Origin: Fremontodendron californicum
Taxonomy: Eukaryota > Streptophyta > Magnoliopsida > Malvales > Malvaceae
DNA length: 64,000 nt
Direction: 5' to 3'
Assembly (NCBI GenBank): GCA_030761205.1
Contig: JAULJL010000035.1
Location: 11,426,001-11,490,000, forward strand
Position 1 is the first letter of the stretch, and the number at the start of each line of letters is the position of its first letter. The notes beneath the pieces are model-generated. The model ran no database searches, was not told the origin of the DNA, and saw only the letters and a list, made by a program, of their open reading frames with translations. Shown here piece after piece: positions 44,981 through 56,430 of the stretch. The translations under genes were made by a program, and so were the position numbers.

Positions 44981-45686
44981 TTTATACATTCATGATCATT
45001 TAAATTTTTGAAAATTGATGTTTTTTAATAAATAAGGCAATATTCCCGAGTTAATATAATTCATGAATCCTCCTCCGAGTTGCCGGGGAGTCTTCATCAA
45101 TTATTATTAACAAACGAATATCTTTCTAAAAGAGGATGATGCGGAGATTTTCAGAAACAATAAAAATTCTATATTTTGTCGGTTTGCCGGAGAATATAGA
45201 AAGTTTTTGCAATAACAAATTCCGGATCATTTCCAAACAAAAATAGGATTGTTTTTAAAATGGGAATTATTTTCAAATACCAAATCTAAAACCGACTTTT
45301 CATCGAGACTCAAGATAACACACGATTAATAAGGTACCGTTTTATATGGGCGTTGTGGGGGTACTAATCCTTCCTCACATGTAACCAACTCTCGAACCCG
45401 CACTTGTTTTCTCTGGTTCAAAGCGCAGACTTCGAAATTGGTTTTAAAATGTTTTAATTAATTTTAAAATATTTTTCAAAAATCAGTTTTAATAGGTGGC
45501 CGATTACACTTAGCCAAAAAATATTGGTGGCGACTCTATTTCTTTTTTCGAGGTTGTTTTCATACCCTCAAATTTTTATTTCTAAAGGAATTAAGTCGTC
45601 TTTTCCTCTATTTTTTCCAATATGACACTCTTGTCCCGCGATGGGGCGAATTTTTCGGATACTTTTCTCTAAAAGAGGTTGCGGCA
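44981..45686 (+). mobile_element. Tat-type solo LTR, right part
   Basis: It continues the LTR interrupted at 17678. Near its end it carries TTGGTGGCGACTC (about 45521-45533), equivalent to the GTGGCGACTCC block near the 3' end of the Tat/Ogre-type LTR at 6645-6660. It appears to end GCGGCA at 45686, followed by AAGCC. The exact end is inferred from the near-match duplication and from the return of copia-like LTR sequence. Confidence 0.6.
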
Positions 45687-46390
45687 AAGCCCATGGAACA
45701 TATTAGGCCTTGTAAAGGAATTATAAAGATTATAATTATGAGATATTTATGCATCAAAGCCATGATTCCTAAAAAAAAATCCTAGTCATTGCATTGTGAA
45801 GACAGGGCATTGATAATGTTCAAAGACTGGTACATGTTAAGCCTCCTTACTTATGAAGGAATTATAAGGATTATAATTATGAGATCCTTATGCATCAAAG
45901 TCATGATTCCTAAAATAGTTCTTGATCATTGTATTGTCAAGACAAGGCATTGACAATACTCAAATACTAGTACATGTTAAGCTTCTTTACTTATGAAGTA
46001 ATCAATCTCACAGATTGAAGTATAGAGATAGTTGGAGATAGCATGTAGGTGCTTGGTATGAGAATAAGTTCACTGAACATGACCCGCTATGAGAATTCCA
46101 TTTGGTATCTTACTCAAGTGTCTATGGAAAAACTCTCATGTGTCAGCTGTGTTACTAGTCCTCTGATAGGTTATCTTGTATGTGAATTGTCATGCTTTGA
46201 TTTCATTTGAACGGGTTCCAAGAAGGGATGTTTATAGTAGGGTGATTTTGGGTATGGCATGAAGCATACGAAGGTAAATGAGTAGTCCAGATAGGATGCA
46301 CCACTCCAAGTGATATTGAGGAGACATATCTAACTTGTTCTTGGCTTAGATTAATAAAGTATTTGGCCAAAGCATGATGAATTTATCACG
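45687..46390 (+). mobile_element. copia-like LTR, right part (continues from 13588)
   Basis: Non-coding. It contains two diverged copies of a roughly 130-bp block, each with AAGGAATTATAA..GATTATAATTATGAGAT followed by a CATGATTCCTAAAA stretch (about 45713-45835 and 45855-45975), which I recognise as typical of this LTR type. The far end is not sharply defined. Confidence 0.55.
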
Positions 46391-46815
46391 ATAAATGCCA
46401 CAAAATAAATAGAGAAAATGATGCATTTTCCCTACATCCAAATAGTGATAAGGTTAGCGGCGTTTGTCTTATAAAAGCACTACTAAATTACTCAGTTAAC
46501 AATGTTTGAGAAGCACAAAAATAGCTATATAGGTCATGGTAAAATGATTTGTTTTACCATTGAAAATATGGCGTTATAATTTGGCACTTTTATCTTTTGC
46601 CACACAAAAATTTTTACTCATATAGCGGCGTTTGTATAACTTAAACGATGTTAATTTATTATATTAGCGGTGTTTATAAAAACACTACTATATTATTATT
46701 TAACGGCATTTATTAAAAAAAATGCTACTAAACTTATACCAGTATAAGACGTCGCGGTTTTTTTAAGTGAAGCGTCGCTAAAAAAAATTCACTAATAATC
46801 TAATATCTTTTAGTG
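46391..46815. mobile_element. CACTA-like element end, partial
   Basis: It ends ...TTTTAGTG at 46815, i.e. CACTAAAAGATATTAG on the other strand. It has subterminal repeats built on AGCGGCGTTTGT and related GGCGTT/ACGCCGC-type motifs, a pattern of plant CACTA (En/Spm-like) elements. I could not find a matching left end, so it is probably truncated. Confidence 0.4.
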
Positions 46816-47479
46816 ATTTATGGAATCTATTAACCTACGATTGCTACTCTTACAAGCATTTGAACAATCAATGAATCAAAGCAATCGAGATACATGCATT
46901 GATCATGCTAAAACCACAACCTTTCATCATATTTATCGATACTTCTTGGAAGGCCGCTTTTATCATAGCATGGGTCAAGATTTTTAGATTTCTCTCTTGG
47001 CCTTGATTAGGTATCTTTGGCAACCATCTTGTTTTAGACTTGAATCTTCTTCTTAAGCTTGATTTTTTTTCTTGAAACCATAATTCTTCAAGGTGGGCCA
47101 ACAAGCGTGTTAACTCTATTGGATGGATTTTGGGAACTAGGCTGCAAACTCGAACTGTACATGTTACAACTTTTGACTAATATATGCACTTTCAACTTTT
47201 TGCTGCTTCCCTTCCATAATCCTGAAGAAATATATTTATATTTCGTAATTTCTGTATGCATATCATATTTCGTATCATAGTGTAAAATAATTAAAATCTT
47301 ATATATTCTATTACTGGATTTCGATCTTAAAAGTTACTATTAAGAAAGTAAAATAATAAAAAAAAAAAACATATGAGAAAATGGATTTCATAACTTAACT
47401 TAAAGGTTTTCTATTATCCTGGATTATAATTTCTTTACCCAATCAAAAATTTTATCAGATTTTACCTCAATGAAAATTT
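46816..47479. other. AT-rich intergenic sequence
   Basis: No recognisable gene or repeat. The minus-strand open stretch 46868-47104 has no family resemblance that I recognise. Confidence 0.5.
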
Positions 47480-48790
47480 CAGTGCAAAATAATTTGTATG
47501 GAAAATAATTGGCGACACAATTTAGAGATTATCACGTAATATTAAAATTATTAACGTCACAAAATAATTAAATATAGATGACACAATATTAATGTCATTA
47601 AATATAATTTAACATGTTTTATAAATTTTATAAATTATTTTTTTATTAAGTGAAATGCTTTCAAATTTAATGACATTAAATACTTTGTCACCAAAAAATA
47701 TATTCGTTTATGACAAAAATTAAGATCGACACAAATATACATGAAATGTCACAACAATTTTTCCTCCATTCGGTTTTGGTGCCATATATAGTGTGACACA
47801 AATTTTTTATAAATACAAAAAACGCCACATATTCTGAATATGGATGTTCATCAAATAAGTGACGAAATATAGATTTTGTCACGTAATAGTATGAATTTGT
47901 AACATAAAATTAATGCGTCACTAATTTACATATTTTATATATGACAGAATATGAATCGTCACAATGTACTTAAATCGTCACAAACAATTTTCCTCCATTA
48001 AGACTTGGTGGGAAAGTTTGTGCTATACCTTGCGTGATGAAAATTTATAATAATATAAAAATGTTACGCATAATAAATATGCACTTTAAATGAGTGACGC
48101 TATTTCTATTTTTTTATGTAATTATATGAATTTGTGACATAATAATGACACGTCACTAAATAAAATGTTTGCATCATTAAATGTTTTTTATTTGAATAAT
48201 TAAGTGAAAATGCTTTTGTATCTAATGACATTAAATAATCCGTCACCAAAATATATATTCATATATAACAAAAAGTAAAATTGACATAAGTAAACATGAA
48301 ACGTCATAAAAGTTTTCCTTTTTTAAGATTTGTGGGAAATTTTGACGTCATATATTGCATGAAAAAAATTTCTTGATAAATATAAAAAAAATGTCACACA
48401 TAATGAAGAGTGATGTTTATCAAATGGGTGACGAAATCTAAATTTTGTCATGTAATGATATGAATTTGTAACATAAAATTAATGTATCACTAAATAAAAG
48501 TCACTAATTCATATATTTTATCTATGACAAAATATGAACAAGTCAACTTGAATCGTTACAAAAAACATTTCCTCTATTAGGATTTGGTGGGAAAATTTGG
48601 CTTCATACCTTATGTGACGCAAATTTATGATAAAGATATAAAACGTCAATGCATAATAAGATGTTCATTAGATATGTGACATTATTTCAACTTTGTCACG
48701 TAATGATATAAATTTGTGACATAAAAACGACGCGTCATTGAATATATTATCACAAATAATCAAAGGGTTACCAAAATGTGCTAGTTGATG
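47480..48790. repeat. array of diverged CGTCAC-rich subterminal repeats
   Basis: A block containing GTCACGTAATxxTATGAATTTGTAACATAAAATTAATGxGTCACTAA and a TTTCCTCxATTxxGxxTTGGTGGG block recurs at least four times (the latter near 47759, 47988, 48312 and 48566). Spacing is irregular, about 230-325 bp. Dense GTCAC/GTGAC motifs in both orientations are typical of the subterminal regions of non-autonomous CACTA or Mutator-like elements. No ends with a clear target duplication were found. Confidence 0.45.
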
Positions 48791-51269
48791 GCAAGCTATT
48801 TTATAGTTGCTAAGTCTTCTTTGTTTTTAAATTTAATTTCTCTCCCTGTTTACAGATAAATTAAATGGAAAAGCGTGTGCAAAAGGCATTTGTCTTTTTG
48901 CTTTTCGAATTTTGATATCAGAAGTTCTTTTGTGGCATGCAACAGGTAATGTGCTGCTTAAAAGAAGTTCTTGACTCTTTTAAGCAAAGTTTTTTCCTGT
49001 TCTTTTTTGGTGAATTTTGAGTATACCGTTCTTGAAAATTTTCTTCTTGTTGTGTGTCAATTGGGGAAAAAAGGCCAGAAAAAGGGGATTCTTTTCACCC
49101 TTCTAACAAATTTTAATTCTCTAAAGCCCATAAATATACATATGAATTGTTGGAGCCGTTAATATCCTAGGTGGTTATCATTTTAGATGTTATTTTGTTG
49201 GTGAAGCAACAAGGTGACTATATTATGTTGGCGAAATTGGTTTACTGTCTTTTGGATACAACACTAAAGTAGTAGGCATTTTGGAGATGTGGACTAGATT
49301 TGCCTGAATCAGGTTTGATTTTATGATCATCGGATTACAAATTTAATTTTTAATGATCATCCGAATGTGCTGGTTCATTAGCTTTTCCACATCATTCCCC
49401 TATTGTTCGTGTATGACAACATTTTATCCTTAAGAATAAGGCTGATATGAGGTATTAGTATTACTTACAATATGACAATGTTTTAAATCTATTAAGTGTT
49501 AGGTTGATTTAAAGGAAGGTTAATTCTTGTGAACATTAAATATTTTTGTAATTATTAGATTTCATTAAAATAACACCATATTGAGGATTTTGGTGCTCTT
49601 AGAATATTACGTGATAAGCAAGCCTTTTATGCCTTAAGCTAACAAGTATATCACATTTATTATATTTTTACCATGTTATAAGCATAAAATATTTTATAGC
49701 TTGTTGAATATTTTACCATCTGAAGGGTTGAAAACTTTTCTATGTCACTAAAATAGTCTAGTAAATAATTGGTTTGTGGAGAAATGTCTATACATCCTTT
49801 AAAATGACCCTAAAATTAATAATGAGATGTTGGAATTCAATAAGTTGTTAAAACAATAAGAGGTGTGAACAGAGATGGTAAAGGTGCTCAAGTACACCAT
49901 AGTTGTAACGAAGTCTAGGGCAGGGTGTATGTCCAATTGTCGTGACTGTTATGTTTTAGAGTTGTGCTTATATTCAATCTAAATCTGAATCATATTGATA
50001 AACAATCATGGTTCTTATTAGGTATGTTTAGAAGCTTGCTGGAATATGTTGTTATTCAAAGGTTGTATTCATTGAGTACAAAGAACTTGATTCCTTCTTC
50101 TTTGTTAGGTAATTTCTTGTTTTCTTTTCTCTTGTCATTATGGTAAAGCGATTTCGATTGGAGCACCTGTAAAAGTAATTAGTTACAATTGTGAGCTTGA
50201 TAATTGATTATTAGATCAAATATTTCTTGTGCAAGTTTCATCCCAACACATTTCTTATTGTTTGTCAAATCATTGCTTTTGCTAAATCGAAGGTTTTGCA
50301 ATAATTGTTCTTAGAATTGCAAGTATTTTTTTAACGCACTAAATCTTTATTATTAACAAGCTTTTGAGATCATCATGTAGAGACTATGCATATACAAACT
50401 ATAAAAAAATTGTAAGGATTGATGATCTTCTAAAAGGCTTACTAGAAATTCATGGAGGTCAGGCAACAGCTTGATGTGAACATTATCAGGCCATAGCTAC
50501 AAGATGTTAGAAACAGTATTTTTTCTTTGGATGTTGCATTTGGTAAGTTTCTATCAGCTTGTGAAAGTACAAATATTTTCCAATAGTGCATTTTTTTTTC
50601 TATTAATCCGTTTGAAACTTCTAATGAACAAGCACCAATAGTTCTCTTGCTTAAGCCTTTCAGAACTTGAGTTTCTTCTTTCTTTCTTTCCTACAAATGT
50701 TTTCTGCAATTTAAAAAGAAAATCTCAAACACTCTCAAAATGATCTTACAAGATCATGACACATACTTGTGATCTCACGCCTTTTTTGTCTTTAATAAAT
50801 TCTTTAAGGTTGTGTTTGAGAATTTGAATTTTAAAAGATGGATTTAGATTTCAAAAATAGTATAAATTGTGTAATAAAACACATGTAAATGTAATGTTGA
50901 TGATTATTTTTCAAATCCATGGATTTGTTGGATGCCTATTTACTGGTAAATTTGAAATTCCTATAGCTATTTGTGAATTTGACTTTCATGTTTTTATACC
51001 TTTCAAATATATAATTATATTGAATCTTTACTAATTTATACATAATAAACACACTTCATTCTCATAATTTATATAGCAAATGAAATCCAAATCCAAATTT
51101 CCAAATTCATGTTTCCAAACATAGCATAAATGTCAACATATCTTGAAGCCTATCTCTGTGACTATTATATTTCATTTTCTTGGTTCCTTTTATTTGAGGC
51201 ATATATTTGCAATATGATATGATATTGTTGATCATTGAATCGTCATCCTGGACTTGTGTATGGCCTTTG
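48791..51269. other. AT-rich intergenic sequence, nothing recognised
   Basis: Only short, low-complexity open stretches. No RNA gene, repeat end or conserved coding segment could be supported. Confidence 0.5.
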
Positions 51270-51274
51270 AATTC

Positions 51275-51367
51275 TGTTGACAGATTGGCTAAATATGCTG
51301 CCAAGTGATGTCCATTTTGGTTGGTTTTTTGAACTGTTTTATGGTACTTTTGATTGTAAGCTGAACA
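51275..51367 (+). repeat. truncated 5' LTR of the copia element
   Basis: It matches the start of the 3' LTR (TGTTGA-CAGATTGGCTAAATATG...) to about AAGCTGAAC, then breaks. Confidence 0.8.
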
Positions 51368-51377
51368 ATGGAGAATC

Positions 51378-52599
51378 CATCAGATGGATGTCAAGTCAGT
51401 CTTTCTAAATGGTTACTTGAAGGAAGAAGTCTACATTGAATAGCCTGAAGGTTTCATTGTTGAAAGCTGTGAATCAAAGGTTCACCAGCTCAAGAAGGCT
51501 CTCTATGGTTTAAAGCAGGCTCCTAGAGCCTGGTATGAGAGAATTGACAGTCATCTTCTTGAGTTTGGATTTAAAAGAAGCATCAGTGAGCCAACACTGT
51601 ATGTGAGAAAGTTAGAAGGAAATATGTTGGTTGTATCCTTATATGTTGATGATTTGTTAGTAACTGGCAGCAGTGAGGACTTAGTTCAAGAGTTCAAGAA
51701 GAAATGGAAAGCACATTTGAAATGACTGACCTTGGGGAGATGACCTATTTTCTGGGAATAGAGATTTATCAATCTCAATCTAGTATTTTCATAGGTCAGC
51801 ACAAGTTTGCCTTAAGCATACTAAAGAAGTTCCACATGGAAGACTGCAAAGCTGTAAGCACTCCCATGGCTCAAGATAAGAAGCTTTGCAAGGAAGATGG
51901 TTCTGAAAAGTTTGATGAAAGAACCTATAGAAGTTTGGTTGGCTGTCTCCTGTACCTAACAGCAACCAGACCTGAAATTATGTTTGCTGTAAGCATGCTT
52001 TCAAGGTTCATCCATTGTTGCACCATCAATCATTTTAGAGCAGCAAAAAGGGTGCTGAGATATGTAAAAGGGACAGCAGATTAGTTTGGTTCTTGAAAGG
52101 AGACAAGCTCAAGCTGACTGGTTACATTGATAGTGACTGGGCTGGCTCGACAGATGATATGAAGAGCACTTTTGGATATCTTTTTACATTTGGTCATGGT
52201 TGTTTTGCATGGAGTTTAAAGAAGCAAGACACGGTTGCTCAGTCCACAGCAGAAGCAAAGTACATTGCAGCTGCTGCTGCTGTGAATCAGGCCATTTGGT
52301 TGAGGAAATTGTTGTTTGATTTGAATTTGGTTCAAGAGGAAGCAACAGAGATAAATTGTGACAATCAATCTGCTGTTGCAATTGCAAAGAATCCAGTTTT
52401 TCATGGCAGGACAAAGCATTTCAAGATTAAACTTCACTTTGTGAGAGAGATACAACAAAACAATGAAGTTCAACTGATTCATTGTAGTTCTGAAGTCCAA
52501 CAAGCTGATATTTTTACCAAGCCTCTTCCTAAAGTCAGGTTTGAATACTTAAGGAAGTTAATTGGTGTTGGCAGCAAGTTAGCCAATGAGGAGTGTTGA
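51378..52599 (+). pseudogene. copia reverse transcriptase-RNase H remnant
   Basis: It begins within the copia reverse transcriptase at HQMDVKSVFLNGYLKEEVYIE, then an in-frame TAG (51441-51443). It continues through LYGLKQAPRAWYE and the catalytic YVDD (51642-51653). A one-base loss near 51697 shifts frame into DLGEMTYFLGIEI. A stop at 52082 and another shift lead into the RNase H part, with IDSDWAGSTDDMKST, QSTAEAKYIA and DNQSAVAIAKNP, ending ADIFTKPLP and a stop that overlaps the start of the 3' LTR. Two stops and two shifts make it inactive. Confidence 0.88.
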
Positions 52600-52903
52600 C
52601 CGATTGGCTAAATATGCTGCCAAGTGATGTCCATTTTGGTTGTTTTTGTTAAACTGTTTTATGGTACTTTTGATTGTAAGCTAAACTGACAACAGTGGTT
52701 GTATTGGTTGTAGAAGTTATGTTTTTTTATCTTGTAAGTTGTTGAATACATCTTGTAGTTGGTAAAAGAGTTGGTATATTTTTTGTATATGTTGACAGAC
52801 AAGTTGAATGGAAAATATAATGACAGCAGCCCACTTTTTGAACTCTCTGCTCTCTCTCTCGGTTCTTTTCTTAGCTTTGTTCATTATGTGTGAATTATCA
52901 ACA
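52594..52903 (+). repeat. 3' LTR of the copia element, 310 bp
   Basis: TGTTGACCG...ATTATCAACA, with a CT microsatellite (CTCTCTGCTCTCTCTCTC, about 52843-52860). Its first bases overlap the stop codon of the RNase H frame. Confidence 0.88.
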
Positions 52904-53149
52904 AATTCCTATGAATCTATGCTCCAATTTGCTTTTATATAGTGCTGCAAATATGTAATGTCATGACTTCCTTAGCATGTACAAAGTTTATGTGTCTAAA
53001 ACCATTAAAGCCATTTCTTAGTGGATTCTGTATGTCATCTCAATCTCTGGAACAATTTTCAGCGAATAGATGTTCATAGTTGTAATCTTATTTCTTGCAA
53101 CATTCTTTGTTTCTGTATTATATGTTTTACACTTATAACTTCCTAATAT

Positions 53150-53900
53150 CTAATAGGACTAATCAGTGCTCCCTCCAGGAATCCTTTTTCTCTCTAGTCC
53201 TTTTTAATAATCATGACCTAGTTTCAGTCCCATATTGGATGTGGAATGAGGAACTCTTGTTGGATATGTTTGTAGATTGAAGGAACCTAATTGCCAGCAA
53301 TTTGGATTGACTTTTTGGGTTAGCTTTGAGGTTACACACAGAACATATACACTTAGGCTAACTCTATGACATATATTCTTACACCCATATTGAACAAAAC
53401 TAAGGTCCAATGTCAAGTCAGGCCCAAGAGATTTATCAGCCTGGGACCACCAACTACACCCTCTTAAGGGAATAACATCTGCTCCTATACAACTTGGTCA
53501 CACAGGACACATGGAAATCCATCAGCCTGGGACCATCAGCTACACCCTTTTAAGAGAATGACACATGCCCCTATACAATCTATTCACATAGGACACATGC
53601 AGGCAGGCAGGTACAACAGCTGGCAGACGGGCACACCAAGCGGGCAACTCCAGATTCTCCTTGACCTTAGATATAAAAGGTGTGAGGTAACCCTAAAAGA
53701 TGTTAGCTTCTACTTTACTCATCTTCTTCCTTGCTCTTTGCTCTCTTCTCCATTAAAGTCCTTGCTGACTTAAGCATTGGAACGCTCTTCGGAGTCCTAA
53801 CTCCGACATCCCTCTGACCTCTGTCTCCATTTCAAGTTCTGCTCTACAGCTTTCCTTCCATCAAGAAATCAATCTCTAGCCTAAAAATCATCAACATATA
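53150..53900 (+). repeat. probable decayed LTR-like segment
   Basis: It has a promoter-like ATATAAAAGG (53671-53680), a pyrimidine-rich start region and an internal 86-bp duplication (53436 and 53522, each starting TCAGCCTGGGACCA). The end near ATCATCAACA (about 53888-53897) would fit an LTR. I found no target duplication, so the assignment is tentative. Confidence 0.35.
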
Positions 53901-54292
53901 TGTATCTGCATATGTGTGCGAATATGTAAAACTCATGTATATTACATATTGGAGCATGAGAAGAGGAATTTTTGCTGGCTATTTATTGAAGAATGGCTCT
54001 CTTTAGAGCATGAATTGAAATAATCACAGTTTTGATCGACAGACTACATCCAACTTACCATGGGATTTAAAATTTCACTAAAAAAAATTTTCTTCCTTCC
54101 GTGCTAACATGGGGTGAATGCATCTCATGTTAGATAAAGAACAATTGTGTACAGCAATGTGTTAGTAAAAAATTTTCTTCTCTGCTACGTCAGTAAATTT
54201 TGTAAACATGCTAGTTGGCATATTTCGTTTCCTTTATGGATTGACACTTGTTGCTACCTTTTGGTAACAATCATCTTAGTGTCATGGCTGGT
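53901..54292. other. region downstream of the DEMETER-like pseudogene
   Basis: No gene or repeat recognised. It would include the original 3' untranslated region, read on the minus strand just below 54293. Confidence 0.4.
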
Positions 54293-55281
54293 TTATCTCT
54301 TGTTTTCAGTTTTTGTCTTGGTCAGTTTACTTGCTGGAAAGTGCAACCTGGCCATAAGAGGCCGGGGTGCTCGTGTTTTTTGGTCAAATCCCCTCACACA
54401 AACGAATCCTGCAAAGAATTTTAGACAGTCAGTTAAAGGAGCATGGGTCAAAGCATGATAAATCTTCAATACATGCATGATCATTACTAGTTCTTTTTAA
54501 GAGTGAAACGTGGTTCAACTGAAATTCAATGACATATTACTTGCAATGTTTTCCTGAAGGACTTTGAATTAGGGATGGCTTATAATACAGCTTCTTCTAA
54601 TATCAGGAAATGATGTTTAACATTTAGGCATCATGACTCAAGTGATTCATAATGAGAAATATACTGAACCTTTAGGAATTTTTCATGTTGTAAAAGAAAG
54701 CAGCCAATTTAAGTTTGTTTCATATGATTGAACATGAATAAAGTTCAACCATCAGTACAATTGATTTTCAACAGCTAGAAACTAATAGTAAATTACTTAG
54801 AATGGATTATTAAATCATGACTAGTAGCTTTAATATCTGGTCAAATAAGTATCATTCATAAGTACATAATTTTTGCAACTGGTGTTTTATTCAATGATTT
54901 GAAAATTGTGAAAGCCTAACCTAACCAAACCACTTGATAGAAAATGTTTAAGAGATTGGCTTACATCTTTTGAAACCTTTATAGCCTTAGTCAAGTTCCA
55001 GCAAGTTTTTAAACATTGATGAAAATATGCAAATTGCAGACCCTAAAATGTGGATGATGAATGAGTCAGGACTTGAATGCCACACTCAACAATGTGGTTA
55101 GAAATCTATGCATTAAGTCATATTTACAACTTGTATATGAACCAGGGAAAGGGAACCCTGAATAATTGGTAATTGTCTGTCATTAGTATTGCAAGTTGAA
55201 CATTCTACCTTCTTAACAATGTTCCTCTCTCTAAAAGTACCATCTAGCATATATAGACATGACTACAACGTGTGATCCCCA

Positions 55282-56422
55282 CAGTGTATTAAAATGCGGC
55301 CGTTACGTTACGTAACGGCCGCATCGTAACGGAAAATGAGATTGCCGAACCGCGATATCGACGTTACGAGTTGGAGAAAACGAATCACGACCGAAACGGC
55401 CGAAACACGTTACGTAACGCAGCGACAATGGTTCAAAAGCGGTGTAACGCCCGCGACACCTGTTTTGTTATGTTTTGTCTGCTTTATTCTATTCTGTCTT
55501 TTATGTTTTTTGATACCAATTGCAAGCATACCATTTACGATGCCTTTGGCAAAATATTAAAAGATATATAAAACATTGAAATCGAAATATCAAAATTGGG
55601 TTTGAATCCAAAATTTTCATTATTATGGAAAATCATATTTGCTTGAAAAGTTGGGAGAAAAAAGTCATGACATAGTTGGGCTAAAAACCATAAGTAGTTG
55701 GTACATAAATTTCAAATTTGCTTCTAACAGGCGCAGGTGATTGCAGCATGTATAGTATGAGTCTCATGCAGGATGTTAATCCATAACTCCCCGTCTGAAA
55801 CTTCCACATAAGGCAGCTTACCAGTTTCAACGTACATGCTTGGACGTCGTTCAACGAGTGATTCCATGTTGATAACCACGCCTTGATAAGCTAGTGCCTG
55901 ACTTTGAAGCGAGTGGCCATGGCCTCTGGCTGCGACTCTTAACTTTGTTGAAGAACCCATATCGAAAATGTGCTTTATTGTGGAAGAAATATCGAAAACT
56001 GATTTTGGGTGTAGAATTGCTGTCGGGACTCGGGAGGTAGTGATATTTCTTCACATTTGAAATTATGGAATTATTTGGATGCTACTTATTGAACTTATGG
56101 TTGTTATTGTCCATGATTTTATTTGTATGATTTAGTAGTTTGAATGGTATTATCATCCATATTACGTTTTTAAGAAAATTTTATATTTAAAATTAGAGTT
56201 CTTATTTTTATAAATTAAATAAAACTTATAAAAAATTATTATGAATATTAGAATAATAAAATATGATATCAAAATGTATAAATATATTGTTTTGTGAGAA
56301 AATGTGATTTTTTATAAAAAAATCACGTCCGCGATAACCGTTATGCGTTACGTAACGTCTGCAACACCTGCAACCGTGACACGCGTCCGCGACAAAATCC
56401 GTGACCGCGATTTAATACACTG
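55282..56422. mobile_element. hAT-like element carrying a CKX gene fragment, 1141 bp
   Basis: Terminal inverted repeats start CAGTGTATTAAA (left), and the right end reads CAGTGTATTAAAT in reverse. The flanking 8-bp duplication GATCCCCA is perfect (55274-55281 and 56423-56430). Subterminal regions are full of ACGTAACG and GCGGCCG/CGGCCGC palindromic motifs. There is no transposase. It carries part of a cytokinin dehydrogenase gene. It lies in the last intron of the DEMETER-like pseudogene. Confidence 0.9.
55765..55958 (-). pseudogene. cytokinin dehydrogenase (CKX) fragment captured by the hAT element
   Basis: About 65 residues of the FAD-binding domain of a CKX: KLRVAARGHGHSLQSQA, then GVVINMESL, then LPYVEVSDGELWINILHET. 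The GHGHS motif includes the His that carries the covalent FAD in CKX enzymes. Homology ends abruptly after LHET, where unrelated sequence and a stop follow; on the other side it fades just before GSSTKL. It covers only part of one exon, so it is not functional as an enzyme. CKX enzymes degrade cytokinins. Confidence 0.85.
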
Positions 56423-56430
56423 GATCCCCA

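Larger units (their letters stand above)
51275..52903 (+). mobile_element. Ty1/copia element with large internal deletion
   Basis: A perfect target duplication AATTC lies at 51270-51274 and 52904-52908. The 3' LTR (52594-52903, 310 bp, TGTTGA...TCAACA) is complete. The 5' LTR keeps only about its first 93 bases, then jumps directly into the reverse transcriptase domain. Gag, protease, integrase and the start of reverse transcriptase are gone. Since the outer duplication is intact, the deletion occurred after (or during) insertion. Confidence 0.88.

Noticed and set aside
46868..47104. 78-aa minus-strand open frame
   Set aside because: Composition is not obviously random, but I recognise no domain, start context or conserved neighbour, and it lies among transposon debris.
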